Assembly (NCBI GenBank): GCA_015062235.1
Contig: SUUZ01000001.1
Location: 124,001 to 188,000 of the forward strand
From: Alphaproteobacteria bacterium
GTDB taxonomy: Bacteria > Pseudomonadota > Alphaproteobacteria > RF32 > CAG-239
Direction of reading: 5' to 3'
Length of the DNA: 64,000 nucleotides
A program made the translations under genes and the position numbers. The notes under the pieces were generated by a model. That model saw only the letters and a list, made by a program, of their open reading frames with translations, searched no databases and had not been told where the DNA came from. Shown here piece by piece: positions 42,109 to 50,882 of this stretch. How positions within the stretch are numbered: the first letter of the stretch is position 1; each line of letters opens with the position of its first letter.

Positions 42109-43899
42109 TTAAAAATAAATTCTCAACCCCAATGAAGCCTCTTCCATATCATTTCCTTGTTTATCTTCATAAAGAAAATGTCCTCCAACAGATAAATTAG
42201 TACCAAGCAAATAATTTGCTTCTATTTTATATTGCATTATCTGTCCTATTTTTTGACTTGCCCACCAAGGTTCCACTTCTGCAAGCAACTTCCATTTATC
42301 AAAATCAGCCAATACTCCTAAATTAATACCCAAAGAACACATTGAATTATGAGGCAAAAAACCACCATATGAAACTTTTGTATCAAACAAGGCAAACCCA
42401 TTCAACCAATCATTAAATGCATAAGCCCCTCCCATACCAATTTTTAAATTTCCCACATATCCTTCTTTCTCTTTTTTAGGATTTTGCCATCTTTCAATAT
42501 TTGCCTTAACTTGAAATGATGTAGGAACAAACATTTTATCAATTGGTGAAATTGAACGAATTGTTATTAGATCTAAATTTTGCAATACAAATTTATCTCT
42601 ATTATCATAGTGACGTAATATAGCTTCTAAAAAATTAATTTCAGCTCCTTTATGTAGTCCATAATTATTATCAGTTAAAGAATGATAAGCTGGTCTATAA
42701 GCAATTTCTTCAAAAAATTCTCCATTTCTAATTCCTCCACCAACAACTAGCCTCATCGATTCGTGAGCATTCAAGGGGGACGTAACATTTTCAATTTGTT
42801 CTTTACTATTCTTTATTTTAACCTTACTCCTAGCTCGCAAAATATCAAAGCTTTGCTTTCTATAATCATCTACCTCCATCTTTTTTGCAACATACTGATA
42901 TTGAATAAATTGATAAACTGTCTCCCAAATTTCTGCTTTTTCCTCATCTGATACATCACTAGGTAAGTCATATTTTTTATCTTCTATTGACTGTAAATAA
43001 ATTTTCCTTTGCCTTTCATTCATTTTTTTATATCGATATCTAATTTTATTCTGCCGCGATGGGCGATAGTTAACATTTTTAACCAAACCATCAGAATTAT
43101 ATACAGCCTTAAATGTATCCAACGGAATTGCTTGCAATGGAAACTTTTTTGCCAATTTTAAAGATGGACGTACCGCATCTAGCATTTCCATAAGCATATA
43201 TGAACAATTTCGCGTAAAAAAATAATATCGTGATTGTGTTTGCCCAACTTCCCACAAATGCGCTACAAAAAAGTCTAGTTCTCCTTGATTAAAGTCTAAA
43301 TTAAGCTCCCAAATATCTCTATTTTCAATATTATTATATGTATTAATGATATCATAATATGGCTTCACAGTAAAACCACCAAAGTAAACTCCAGTCAAAC
43401 CATATAAAGCGTACAAAGGACCAGGATTATCTCCTGTAAAAGCTCCATAATTAGCACCATGTGCTAGAAGCTGTGTTCCTTTACGTTGGGTGTCTATTCT
43501 AAGCAATGTATGTCCAAACATCGATGACGGATTATTCATATATGCATCTGTAAACAACAACGTAACCCCTGCTGGTTGCAAATCTTTTTTAAATTGTTCA
43601 AACTCTTCACACTTAGGAAAATCAACATCAATTAAACCTTGCTTTTTCAAAAACAAATAACGAGCAGGAAATAAACATTTTTTAGTATCATCAACACTAT
43701 TAAACAACTCAATAGTTGCTTTCAATTCATCATTCGGATTATCTTTACCATCTGCACTTAAAAAGAAATTAGAACTATCAATAGAACTTTTGTTATTTTG
43801 ATAATGACCTAGAGCCATCCATTCATCTGACAACGCTAAATCATTTGCAAAACAAGCAACACTCCATAAAAAAAATGAAACAAAGAATAAATAACGCAC
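42109..43899 (-). CDS. DUF4105 (Lnb N-terminal-like) envelope protein
   Basis: A 596-residue secreted or outer-membrane-linked protein. A clean signal peptide (RYLFFVSFFLWSVACFA, cleaved before NDLA) is followed by a DUF4105/Lnb-N periplasmic domain with the segments FTDAYMNNPSSMFGHTLLRID and TRNCSYMLMEMLDA, carrying the conserved His, Asn and Cys of a papain-like fold. The C-terminal ~230 residues look like an outer-membrane beta-barrel ending in LRIYF. I prefer the GTG at 43899 (GAGAG upstream): the in-frame ATG at 43938 lies inside the upstream gene's terminator hairpin. Confidence 0.82.
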   Translation of the reverse strand: MRYLFFVSFFLWSVACFANDLALSDEWMALGHYQNNKSSIDSSNFFLSADGKDNPNDELKATIELFNSVDDTKKCLFPARYLFLKKQGLIDVDFPKCEEFEQFKKDLQPAGVTLLFTDAYMNNPSSMFGHTLLRIDTQRKGTQLLAHGANYGAFTGDNPGPLYALYGLTGVYFGGFTVKPYYDIINTYNNIENRDIWELNLDFNQGELDFFVAHLWEVGQTQSRYYFFTRNCSYMLMEMLDAVRPSLKLAKKFPLQAIPLDTFKAVYNSDGLVKNVNYRPSRQNKIRYRYKKMNERQRKIYLQSIEDKKYDLPSDVSDEEKAEIWETVYQFIQYQYVAKKMEVDDYRKQSFDILRARSKVKIKNSKEQIENVTSPLNAHESMRLVVGGGIRNGEFFEEIAYRPAYHSLTDNNYGLHKGAEINFLEAILRHYDNRDKFVLQNLDLITIRSISPIDKMFVPTSFQVKANIERWQNPKKEKEGYVGNLKIGMGGAYAFNDWLNGFALFDTKVSYGGFLPHNSMCSLGINLGVLADFDKWKLLAEVEPWWASQKIGQIMQYKIEANYLLGTNLSVGGHFLYEDKQGNDMEEASLGLRIYF

Positions 43900-43916
43900 A
43901 ACAAAATCTCTCAATA

Positions 43917-43955
43917 AAACCCGAAACCTTTTAAACAACCAAAGATTTCGGGTTT
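43917..43955 (-). terminator. Terminator after the DUF3015 gene
   Basis: AAAACCCGAAA and TTTCGGGTTTT form an 11-bp stem with flanking A and T runs, between the DUF3015 and DUF4105 genes; partial read-through would express both. Confidence 0.85.
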
Positions 43956-43974
43956 TGCTTTAATCGTCTATACA

Positions 43975-44433
43975 TTATGCTTTAGCAATAGACATAACTG
44001 CCAAAGTCAAATCTACAGCATCAACATCATTAGAGGCAAATAACATACCAAAATTATTTTGCAATTTTACAGCTAGTGAACCCTCATCAACATTCAAAAT
44101 ACCAGCTATTGTAGTTAGTGTTTCACCCGCCCCTACTGATGCATCTAAGGCAAACTGCTCCATATTATTTTCTAAAAAGGCCAAAAGCATTTTACCTGTA
44201 CCACCTGTTACACGACCATTAGGATCACAACCAGAAGTACCTGTAGAAATACCAAACGTTTGAGTACCAAATAATCCATTAGTTGTAACAGCCAAAACTT
44301 GTGGCACTATACCAGACTGACCACGCCATGCCATAGATCCCAAGCCACAACCTGTTGAATCATAAGCATTTGCATTACTAGCCAAAGCTAAAACTCCTGC
44401 TGTCACAGCCGACAAAAGATAAATTTTCTTCAT
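43975..44433 (-). CDS. DUF3015-family periplasmic protein
   Basis: A 152-residue exported protein with a signal peptide (MKKIYLLSAVTAGVLALASNANA, cleaved before YDST). The mature part begins STGCGLGSMAW and includes GTSGCDPNG, with cysteines suited to a disulfide, and matches the DUF3015 family. The family often neighbours DUF4105 proteins, as here. GGGAGAT precedes the ATG. Role unknown, probably envelope-related. Confidence 0.8.
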   Translation of the reverse strand: MKKIYLLSAVTAGVLALASNANAYDSTGCGLGSMAWRGQSGIVPQVLAVTTNGLFGTQTFGISTGTSGCDPNGRVTGGTGKMLLAFLENNMEQFALDASVGAGETLTTIAGILNVDEGSLAVKLQNNFGMLFASNDVDAVDLTLAVMSIAKA

Positions 44434-44531
44434 AACTTTTATCTCCCAAATAATTTTTATCTAACGAAAAAAGATTATCACAAAATTATCTAATGTATAT
44501 TGTAAGATTATTTTTTTCCCAAAGAAAAAGC

Positions 44532-44560
44532 TTGATTTATTTTACAATAACTGCTATATA
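44532..44560 (+). promoter_or_regulatory. greA promoter
   Basis: TTGATT (44532-44537), 17-base spacer, TATATA (44555-44560). Start predicted near 44567, upstream of a leader terminator. Confidence 0.7.
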
Positions 44561-44588
44561 TACACCATATAGATTAACAACCGTCGTT

Positions 44589-44625
44589 CTGTGAAGGAGT
44601 TTTGCTCCCTCGCAGTTCTTTTTTT
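44589..44625 (+). terminator. Intrinsic terminator in the greA leader
   Basis: CTGTGAAGGAG (44589-44599) pairs with CTCCCTCGCAG (44605-44615) at 10 of 11 positions, with loop TTTTG, followed by TTCTTTTTTT. It lies between the promoter and the greA start, so most transcripts should stop as a ~60-nt RNA. Confidence 0.85.
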
Positions 44626-44651
44626 CTAACATTTTATAAATAGGTGAAAAA

Positions 44652-45125
44652 ATGGAAAAATTTCCTTTAACTAAAGTTGGTTTTGCAGCCCTTGAAGCCG
44701 AGCTTAAAAATCTAAAAGGTGTTGAACGTCCTAATATTATTGCTGCTATTTCAGAAGCTAGAGCTCAAGGTGATTTATCCGAAAACGCTGAATATTCTGC
44801 CGCTAAAGAAAAACAAAGCTTTATTGAAGGCCGCATTCAAGATCTTGAGGCTGTTTTAAGCCGTGCTCAAGTAATTGATGTTGCCAGCGTCAAAAGTAAT
44901 GTTATTCGTTTTGGTGCGACAGTTTTGGTTGCTGATGAAGACTCTGAAGAAGAAAACTTTTATCAAATTGTTGGTGACTATGAAGCTGATATCGAAAAAA
45001 ACAAAATTTCGCTATCTTCTCCTTTAGCCAAAGCTTTAATTGGTAAAGAAGTTGGCGATGTTGCTGAATTTAAAGCCCCTTCAGGGTTAAAGTCTTTTGA
45101 AATTATTGAGGTAAAATATATTTAA
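44652..45125 (+). CDS. greA: Transcription elongation factor GreA
   Basis: A 157-residue transcript-cleavage factor that rescues backtracked RNA polymerase. The N-terminal coiled coil contains ARAQGDLSENAEYSAAKEKQ, with the tip acidic pair DLSENAEY, and the C-terminal FKBP-like domain ends SPLAKALIGKEVGD. It has its own promoter with a leader terminator, and its own 3' terminator. AGGTGAAA precedes the ATG. Confidence 0.96.
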   Translation: MEKFPLTKVGFAALEAELKNLKGVERPNIIAAISEARAQGDLSENAEYSAAKEKQSFIEGRIQDLEAVLSRAQVIDVASVKSNVIRFGATVLVADEDSEEENFYQIVGDYEADIEKNKISLSSPLAKALIGKEVGDVAEFKAPSGLKSFEIIEVKYI

Positions 45126-45151
45126 ATTCAACCTCTGACTGATTACATAAA

Positions 45152-45186
45152 AAACTGCTTAGAAATAATTCTAGCAGTTTTTTTTA
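45152..45186 (+). terminator. Terminator after greA
   Basis: AACTGCTTAGAA and TTCTAGCAGTT form a stem with one bulged T, followed by eight T. It separates greA from the cysteine-rich gene. Confidence 0.88.
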
Positions 45187-45203
45187 ATTTTAGGAGAACA
45201 ATT

Positions 45204-45434
45204 ATGCAAATAAAAGATAAAAATCCCATAATTAACTACAACGAATGTGATTGTGATGAAGATAATACATGTGGCTGTTCTTATCCTAATAATGTTAGTG
45301 ACTTTGCTCATGAATGTAGCCAAGACGAACAATGCGGATGCATCAAATTTGATCCCCATATGCATCAATACTATCATGATGACAGTATTTGTTTTTGTGA
45401 TACCAAAGGCGGCTGTGATTGTGAAAAGGAATAA
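45204..45434 (+). CDS. Cysteine-rich acidic 76-aa protein before trxB
   Basis: A 76-residue protein with 11 cysteines, most in CxC pairs: CDC (15-17), CGC (23-25), CGC (43-45), CFC (62-64) and CDC (70-72). Several histidines (PHMHQYYHDD) and many aspartates suggest metal binding, metallothionein-like, although I do not recognise the family. AGGAGAA precedes the ATG. It ends six bases before trxB, which codes for thioredoxin reductase, so they are co-transcribed and may be linked in thiol or metal chemistry. Confidence 0.75.
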   Translation: MQIKDKNPIINYNECDCDEDNTCGCSYPNNVSDFAHECSQDEQCGCIKFDPHMHQYYHDDSICFCDTKGGCDCEKE

Positions 45435-45440
45435 TTATAA

Positions 45441-46376
45441 ATGGCTGAATATCAAAGCAAAATACTAATTATTGGATCTGGACCTGCTGGATATACCGCT
45501 GCTATATATGCTGCTCGTTCTGGTTTAAATCCAATCCTTGTATCTGGCACAGAAATTGGAGGACAACTAACTTTAAGCGAAGATGTTGAAAACTATCCTG
45601 GAATCGAACATTCTATTCGCGGACAAGAACTTATGGATATAATGAAAAAACAATCTCTTAATCTTGGAGTAAAAATTATTAATGACAAAATAGTCGAAGT
45701 AGATTTAAACAATCGTCCTTTTGAATGTTCTTCAGAAAACCACAATGTTTTTTATACTCAAAGCATTATTATCGCAACAGGAGCATCTGCCAAATGGCTT
45801 GATATATCAAGCGAAAAACCTTACCGAGGATTTGGTATCTCTGTATGCGCAACTTGTGATGGATTTTTTTATCGAGGAAAAAACGTTGCCGTTATAGGTG
45901 GTGGCAACTCAGCTATTGAAGAAGCCTTATTTCTAAGTAACTTTGCCTCTTCTGTAACAATAATTCATCGACGAGACTCTTTAAGAGCTGAACACCGATT
46001 ACAACAAAAAATTGCCAATAAACCTCAAATTTCTATTAAATACGATAGCGTAGTTGAAGAATTTATAGGCACCGAAACCACTCCCAAATTAGAAGCCATC
46101 AAAATAAAAAATGTAAAAAGCGACAAAATAGAAACGATTAATGTTGACGGTGTTTTTATTGCTATTGGACACAAACCAAATACTGAAATTTTTCAAAACC
46201 AACTAGAACTAGATAAATTTGGTTATATCAAGACACAACCCAATAGTTGCAAAACTAATATTGAAGGCGTATTTGCTGCTGGTGATGTCAAAAACCCTGA
46301 ATTTCGCCAAGCAATAATTGCTGCTGGTTCTGGTGCCATTGCTGCTATGGAAGCAATCAGATGGCTTGAAAAATAA
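45441..46376 (+). CDS. trxB: Thioredoxin reductase
   Basis: A 311-residue NADPH-dependent flavoenzyme that reduces thioredoxin. The FAD-binding motif is IIGSGPAGYTAAIYAAR, the redox centre is CATCDG (about 135-140), and the second dinucleotide motif is VIGGGNSAIEEALFL. GVFAAGDV near the C-terminus completes the FAD site. AAAAGGAAT precedes the ATG. It lies six bases behind the cysteine-rich gene. Confidence 0.96.
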   Translation: MAEYQSKILIIGSGPAGYTAAIYAARSGLNPILVSGTEIGGQLTLSEDVENYPGIEHSIRGQELMDIMKKQSLNLGVKIINDKIVEVDLNNRPFECSSENHNVFYTQSIIIATGASAKWLDISSEKPYRGFGISVCATCDGFFYRGKNVAVIGGGNSAIEEALFLSNFASSVTIIHRRDSLRAEHRLQQKIANKPQISIKYDSVVEEFIGTETTPKLEAIKIKNVKSDKIETINVDGVFIAIGHKPNTEIFQNQLELDKFGYIKTQPNSCKTNIEGVFAAGDVKNPEFRQAIIAAGSGAIAAMEAIRWLEK

Positions 46377-46393
46377 ACAAAATATCAGCTATT

Positions 46394-47623
46394 TTATTCA
46401 TAACGTAGAGCATTAATAGGATTTAGCAACGAAGCTTTGTATGCAGGATAAAAACCAAAGAAAAGTCCAACAAATCCTGCAAACGAAAATGGCAACAAAA
46501 CATATATCAAGGAAACTTTAGCTGGCAAAGATGTAAATACTCCTACTAATGAAGCTCCTACCAAACCACAAATTACACCTACCAAACCACCTATTAACGA
46601 AAGCACCAATGCCTCCATCAAAAATTGCCACCTAATATCCCAAGCCTTAGCACCAATAGCCATTCTAATACCTATTTCACGTGTTCTCTCTGTTACAGAA
46701 ACTAACATAATATTCATAATACCTATACCACCAACCAATAGCGAAATAGATGCTATTGCACCCAATAAAATAGTCATAACTTTAGTAGAACTTTCCATCA
46801 TTTCCATCATTTGCGTCAAATTCATAATTACAAAATCATCTTCCTTATTTGCTCCCAAATTATGCCTTTGCCGCAATAATTCTTTAATTTCCTCTTGACT
46901 TGTGTATGTGCTCTCTGCATCAACCGCTTGCAACATAATCATTTTAACTTGATCTGGAAACGTAATCCCCATAACTTTTTTTTGTGCTGTCGAAATTGGA
47001 ATATAAACCACATCATCTTGATCTTGCCCATGTCCAGACTGTCCACGTTTATCTAGCACTCCAACCACTTGAAAAGGAATTCCTTTTACTCTTATTGTTT
47101 TACCTAACGGATCCACATCACCAAATAATTCGTTTACTACTGTTTGACCTAAAATTGCAACCTTAGAAGCATTTTTTGTATCATTTACCGAAAATTTTCG
47201 CCCATATGCCAAATTCCATTCTTTTATTTCAAAAAAACGATTATCTGTACCAGTTACTCCTGTAGACCAGTTAGCATTACCATAAACAATCTGCGCAGTC
47301 TCTTCTAATACTGGTGCAGCCAATCTTATAGCAGCAACTTTCTCTTGTATTGCATCTCCATCGCTTTTTTTCATAGTTGGTTGTGACCCATGTCCTCCTC
47401 TAGCTCCAGAAGATTTAGCCACTCCAGAACGAACAATAATAAGATTAGAACCCATCGTTTTCATTTCATTTTGAATTGAAATTTGCGCCCCATTACCAAC
47501 AGACAACATCACAATAACTGCAGCAACACCAATAATAATACCTAAAGATGTCAAAATTGAGCGCATTTTATTTGCCTTTATCGCTCTTATTGCAATTGAA
47601 AATATAGTACGTAAATCAATCAT
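46394..47623 (-). CDS. MacB-type ABC transporter permease
   Basis: A 409-residue permease of the MacB/FtsX superfamily. The N-terminal membrane segment is within MRSILTSLGIIIGVAAVIVML, followed by a periplasmic MacB_PCD domain (about 45-265) and three C-terminal membrane segments with MNIMLVSVTERTREIGIRMA, the diagnostic motif. With the ATPase and adaptor upstream it forms a tripartite exporter. The stop-start overlap of four bases with the ATPase gene shows coupling. It lacks the fused ATPase of E. coli MacB; here the ATPase is separate. Confidence 0.93.
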   Translation of the reverse strand: MIDLRTIFSIAIRAIKANKMRSILTSLGIIIGVAAVIVMLSVGNGAQISIQNEMKTMGSNLIIVRSGVAKSSGARGGHGSQPTMKKSDGDAIQEKVAAIRLAAPVLEETAQIVYGNANWSTGVTGTDNRFFEIKEWNLAYGRKFSVNDTKNASKVAILGQTVVNELFGDVDPLGKTIRVKGIPFQVVGVLDKRGQSGHGQDQDDVVYIPISTAQKKVMGITFPDQVKMIMLQAVDAESTYTSQEEIKELLRQRHNLGANKEDDFVIMNLTQMMEMMESSTKVMTILLGAIASISLLVGGIGIMNIMLVSVTERTREIGIRMAIGAKAWDIRWQFLMEALVLSLIGGLVGVICGLVGASLVGVFTSLPAKVSLIYVLLPFSFAGFVGLFFGFYPAYKASLLNPINALRYE

Positions 47624-48309
47624 TTTTTATTCCTAATATCTGAGTGTATCTCACCATCAACTATTTTAATAATTCTTTTAGCATATTTAGCTATATCTTC
47701 CTCGTGAGTTACTAAAATGATTGTTCGCCCCAATTCATCATTTAATTTTTCAAACAAAGCCATAATCTCTACACTCATCTTAGTATCAAGGTTTCCTGTT
47801 GGCTCATCAGCAAAAATTATTGGCGCCTCATTAACTATTGCTCTCGCTATTGCAACACGCTGTTGTTGCCCTCCAGAAAGTTGATTTGGCTGATGGTGCA
47901 TTCTTTCCTTCAATCCAACCTTTTCCAAAGCTGATTCTGCTTTTTGATGACGTTCTAACACATCAACATTAGCATAAACCATTGGCAGCTCAACATTTTC
48001 TAAAGCTGTCGTACGTGATAACAAATTAAATCCTTGAAACACAAAACCAATTTTTTGATTACGAATAGCCGCCAACTCATCAGATGACAATCCCTCAACA
48101 TTAATTCCTTCAAGCTTATAAGTTCCACTAGTCGGCTTATCTAAACACCCTAAGATATTCATCAGTGTCGACTTTCCAGATCCTGAAGGCCCCATAATTG
48201 CTACAAAATCACCTTTTTCAATCTGCAAATTAATTCCTTTTAATATCTGCAGCTCACCATCCCCCAAAGGATAACTTTTGGTAATATTTTCTAGTTCAAT
48301 CAAACTCAT
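47620..48309 (-). CDS. ABC transporter ATPase of MacB-type exporter
   Basis: A 229-residue ATPase. Walker A is GPSGSGKST, the signature is LSGGQQQR, Walker B is IIFADEPTG and the switch His is in TLVTHEED-like ILVTHEED. It is similar to LolD/MacB-N. It overlaps the permease by four bases and shares its start base region with the adaptor stop, so the three genes are coupled. Confidence 0.93.
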   Translation of the reverse strand: MSLIELENITKSYPLGDGELQILKGINLQIEKGDFVAIMGPSGSGKSTLMNILGCLDKPTSGTYKLEGINVEGLSSDELAAIRNQKIGFVFQGFNLLSRTTALENVELPMVYANVDVLERHQKAESALEKVGLKERMHHQPNQLSGGQQQRVAIARAIVNEAPIIFADEPTGNLDTKMSVEIMALFEKLNDELGRTIILVTHEEDIAKYAKRIIKIVDGEIHSDIRNKK

Positions 48310-49469
48310 TATCTAGGCATCCTCATACGCATATTAGCTTTCTGTGCATCAACATTTTTATTTTCTAAAATAACCTCATTGCCAACATTTATAACATCAC
48401 TAACAATTTCTGTCATATCATCATTTGAAACACCTGTAGCGATATTTATTCTCTTAGGTTTTCCATTTTGCAAAAGCCAAATTCCCTTATCTTTATATCG
48501 AACAACATCTCCATTTTCATCTAAAGTATAAAATCTTAAAGCTTTATTTGGTACCAACAAAACGTTTTCTTTTTCTGCAGTAATAATCTCAACATTTGCT
48601 GTCATTCCTGGTTTAATTTTTAAATCTTTGTTATCAATACCAATAATTACTTCATAAGTTACCACGTTTGAAGTTGTTATAGGATTGTTCCTAACTTGTG
48701 TTACTACCCCCTCAAATACTTCATCAGGAAAACTATCAACTGCAAATTCAACTTTTTGTCCTTCTTTAACCTTAGCAATATCTGCCTCAACAACCGAAGC
48801 CTCTATTTGCATCTTAGTTAAATCTTCCGCTACATAAAACAATGTAGGTGTATTAAAACTTGCAGCAACCGTCTGTCCCACTTCTACTTCTCGCGATATA
48901 ACTTCACCATCAACAGATGAAACAATTTTCGTATAATCCAAATCGATTCTCGCTTGTTTTAACATTGCTTCTGCCTGATTAACTTGCGCTTCTTTCAATG
49001 CCTTTTGTGCAACTGCATTATCATAATCTCTTTGTGCCGATTCTAATTCTTTATCCGTCGAATATTTTGAATTATTAAGTTTTTTAATTCTATCCAAATG
49101 CTTTTTATAATAAACAATATCATTTTTAGTAACATCTAACTCTGCTCTTGCAATATCTAATGCCGCTTGTTTCTGATCAACAGATGCTTCAAAAGTTTGA
49201 GGATCAATTAAAGCCAACATATCACCTTTTTTGACGCTAGAATTATAATCAACATAAATTTCAGCAATAATCCCCGATACCTGAGTACCTATATTAACAG
49301 TCGAAATTGGATTAATTGTCCCTGATGCCGTAATTTTTTGTACAATACTACCATTAACAATCTTTGCTGTAATATAAGAATCTTCATCTTTTTGACAGCC
49401 ACCTAACGCTAAAATACTCAAACCAAGCAAACAGCAAAAAACTACAGAAACTTTAAGCATTTTTATCAT
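48309..49469 (-). CDS. MacA-like periplasmic adaptor lipoprotein
   Basis: A 386-residue membrane-fusion protein with a lipoprotein signal peptide (LSILALGGC lipobox, Cys about 25). Barrel-sandwich domains flank a long coiled coil (about 95-190, KNDIVYYKKHLDRIKKLNN ... ALKEAQVNQAEAMLKQARID). The lipoyl signature TASGTINPISTVNIGTQVSG and the beta-barrel region VKEGQKVEFAVDSFPDEVFE are present. AAGGGG precedes the ATG. An outer-membrane TolC partner is not in the window. Substrate unknown (macrolides, peptides or toxins in relatives). Confidence 0.92.
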   Translation of the reverse strand: MIKMLKVSVVFCCLLGLSILALGGCQKDEDSYITAKIVNGSIVQKITASGTINPISTVNIGTQVSGIIAEIYVDYNSSVKKGDMLALIDPQTFEASVDQKQAALDIARAELDVTKNDIVYYKKHLDRIKKLNNSKYSTDKELESAQRDYDNAVAQKALKEAQVNQAEAMLKQARIDLDYTKIVSSVDGEVISREVEVGQTVAASFNTPTLFYVAEDLTKMQIEASVVEADIAKVKEGQKVEFAVDSFPDEVFEGVVTQVRNNPITTSNVVTYEVIIGIDNKDLKIKPGMTANVEIITAEKENVLLVPNKALRFYTLDENGDVVRYKDKGIWLLQNGKPKRINIATGVSNDDMTEIVSDVINVGNEVILENKNVDAQKANMRMRMPR

Positions 49470-49681
49470 AACAAACCCCTTTTAAAAAAACATTATAGAT
49501 ATAATAACGTCTATTATTTAAAAAAAGTTTTAAATAATACTTGAAAGCAATACTTTTTTTGTCTATATTAGAAAGCACATATTCATTTTATACAAATTAT
49601 ATTAGTTAATCGAAATCATCTCGCACCCGAATATGTACGCGACTTGAAAGTAGGTAAGTTTAAAAATTAATTTTTATTTTT

Positions 49682-49963
49682 ATGGCAAAAAAAGTAAAGA
49701 AAAGTGTTAACACTTCAGATGTAGAACAACATCAAGTTTTAGAAAGCATGAAAAGGCTTTTGCCTGAAGGTTATTCAACGAACTGTACTACCGCTCAACA
49801 AAAGGCAATCCAAGCAAACATTTACGATCACCCTAAACTCTATTGGTGTTGTTGGGTAAAGGATCGTGAAGGATCTACCCTTTTTGCTATGTACGATGGT
49901 GAAAACATTCACTTCATTTCGGAAGCAGAAAAGAAGAAGAGAATAGTAAAGTCTGTTAAATAA
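49682..49963 (+). CDS. Hypothetical protein, SD-less start
   Basis: A 93-residue basic soluble protein of no known family. Aromatic content is high (LYWCCWVKD). Its ATG follows TTAATTTTTATTTTT with no Shine-Dalgarno. It is 19 bases before the next unknown gene, which starts with the same MAK, and no terminator separates them, so the two are a unit. The nearest similar style is the 30-kb island. Confidence 0.65.
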   Translation: MAKKVKKSVNTSDVEQHQVLESMKRLLPEGYSTNCTTAQQKAIQANIYDHPKLYWCCWVKDREGSTLFAMYDGENIHFISEAEKKKRIVKSVK

Positions 49964-49982
49964 TCCGTAAAACCTCAAAAAA

Positions 49983-50753
49983 ATGGCAAAAGAAAAATTA
50001 TCTCGTGAGCAAAACGAAGCTTTGCGTGGATCTTATTACCCTGCAAAGAGTTTTGAATTACTTGCTGAATGGCTTGATAAAAAAGAGATATCTAAAGCGC
50101 TCTACAACACCACAATCGACAGAATAGTACACAAAGAAATGCGTAAAACAAAACCTTGTGTAAACGTAGTAAAAGAAGCTAACTGTCGTTGTGTTGAAGA
50201 AGGTAATATCCAGCACCTAACTGAAAGATTGCGTAGCAAGCTTAAGAGGTACCTTGCCTATCATAATAAACTTGAGGCAAAGTTAGATGCTGAAGATATC
50301 ATGTTGTTTAAGAAGCTTGTCGAAAATAATTTTTATTTTCGTCCCAAGATTGACCGTTTGCTTATACTAGCTCTTCGTTACCCTGACAAAGAACTAAACA
50401 AGGTTGCAGAACAGCTAATCATTAAATATAAGCGAAACCCTAACAACTGGAAGTACGAAACAAACTTCTGGATTCTACTATGGAGTGATGATTTTGTTCC
50501 TCGTAATGCACCATCTTTAATGATTGACAGAACAGAAGATGGCGAGACATTATTCAACTTTGTTTCTCCAAGCTTAGCAAGAGTTCTTTTACCTCTGATT
50601 AAGTGGCAGATAGACAGTCAAACTCTCCGTTTTTTAGCAGCTCACGCTATAAAAAACGAGGAGTGGCATAGTAAAGAGATCAATGACATATTGTCTCGTA
50701 CTGATGCCTATTGGAAGCTGTATGACCTCATAAGAAAAGAAGCAAAATCTTAA
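49983..50753 (+). CDS. Hypothetical helical protein, partner of the 49682 gene
   Basis: A 256-residue, strongly helical protein without membrane segments or recognised motifs. The central part (YFRPKIDRLLILALRYPD ... NWILLWSDD) looks like HEAT or ankyrin-like helical repeats, a loose impression. The start follows CCTCAAAAAAATGG without a Shine-Dalgarno. A strong terminator follows. Function unknown. Confidence 0.68.
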   Translation: MAKEKLSREQNEALRGSYYPAKSFELLAEWLDKKEISKALYNTTIDRIVHKEMRKTKPCVNVVKEANCRCVEEGNIQHLTERLRSKLKRYLAYHNKLEAKLDAEDIMLFKKLVENNFYFRPKIDRLLILALRYPDKELNKVAEQLIIKYKRNPNNWKYETNFWILLWSDDFVPRNAPSLMIDRTEDGETLFNFVSPSLARVLLPLIKWQIDSQTLRFLAAHAIKNEEWHSKEINDILSRTDAYWKLYDLIRKEAKS

Positions 50754-50765
50754 CAGAAATCTCTT

Positions 50766-50802
50766 CCACTCAAGTTTTTATAAAACTTGGGTGGATTTTT
50801 TT
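50766..50802 (+). terminator. Terminator after the 49983 gene
   Basis: CCACTCAAGTTTT pairs with AAAACTTGGGTGG with one mismatch, followed by eight T. Confidence 0.9.
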
Positions 50803-50882
50803 TATAAATATTACTTGCAGTACCAGTCTCCATATGATATTATACCAAAGTTAGACAAAATAAAATTAATAAAGGCTATACA

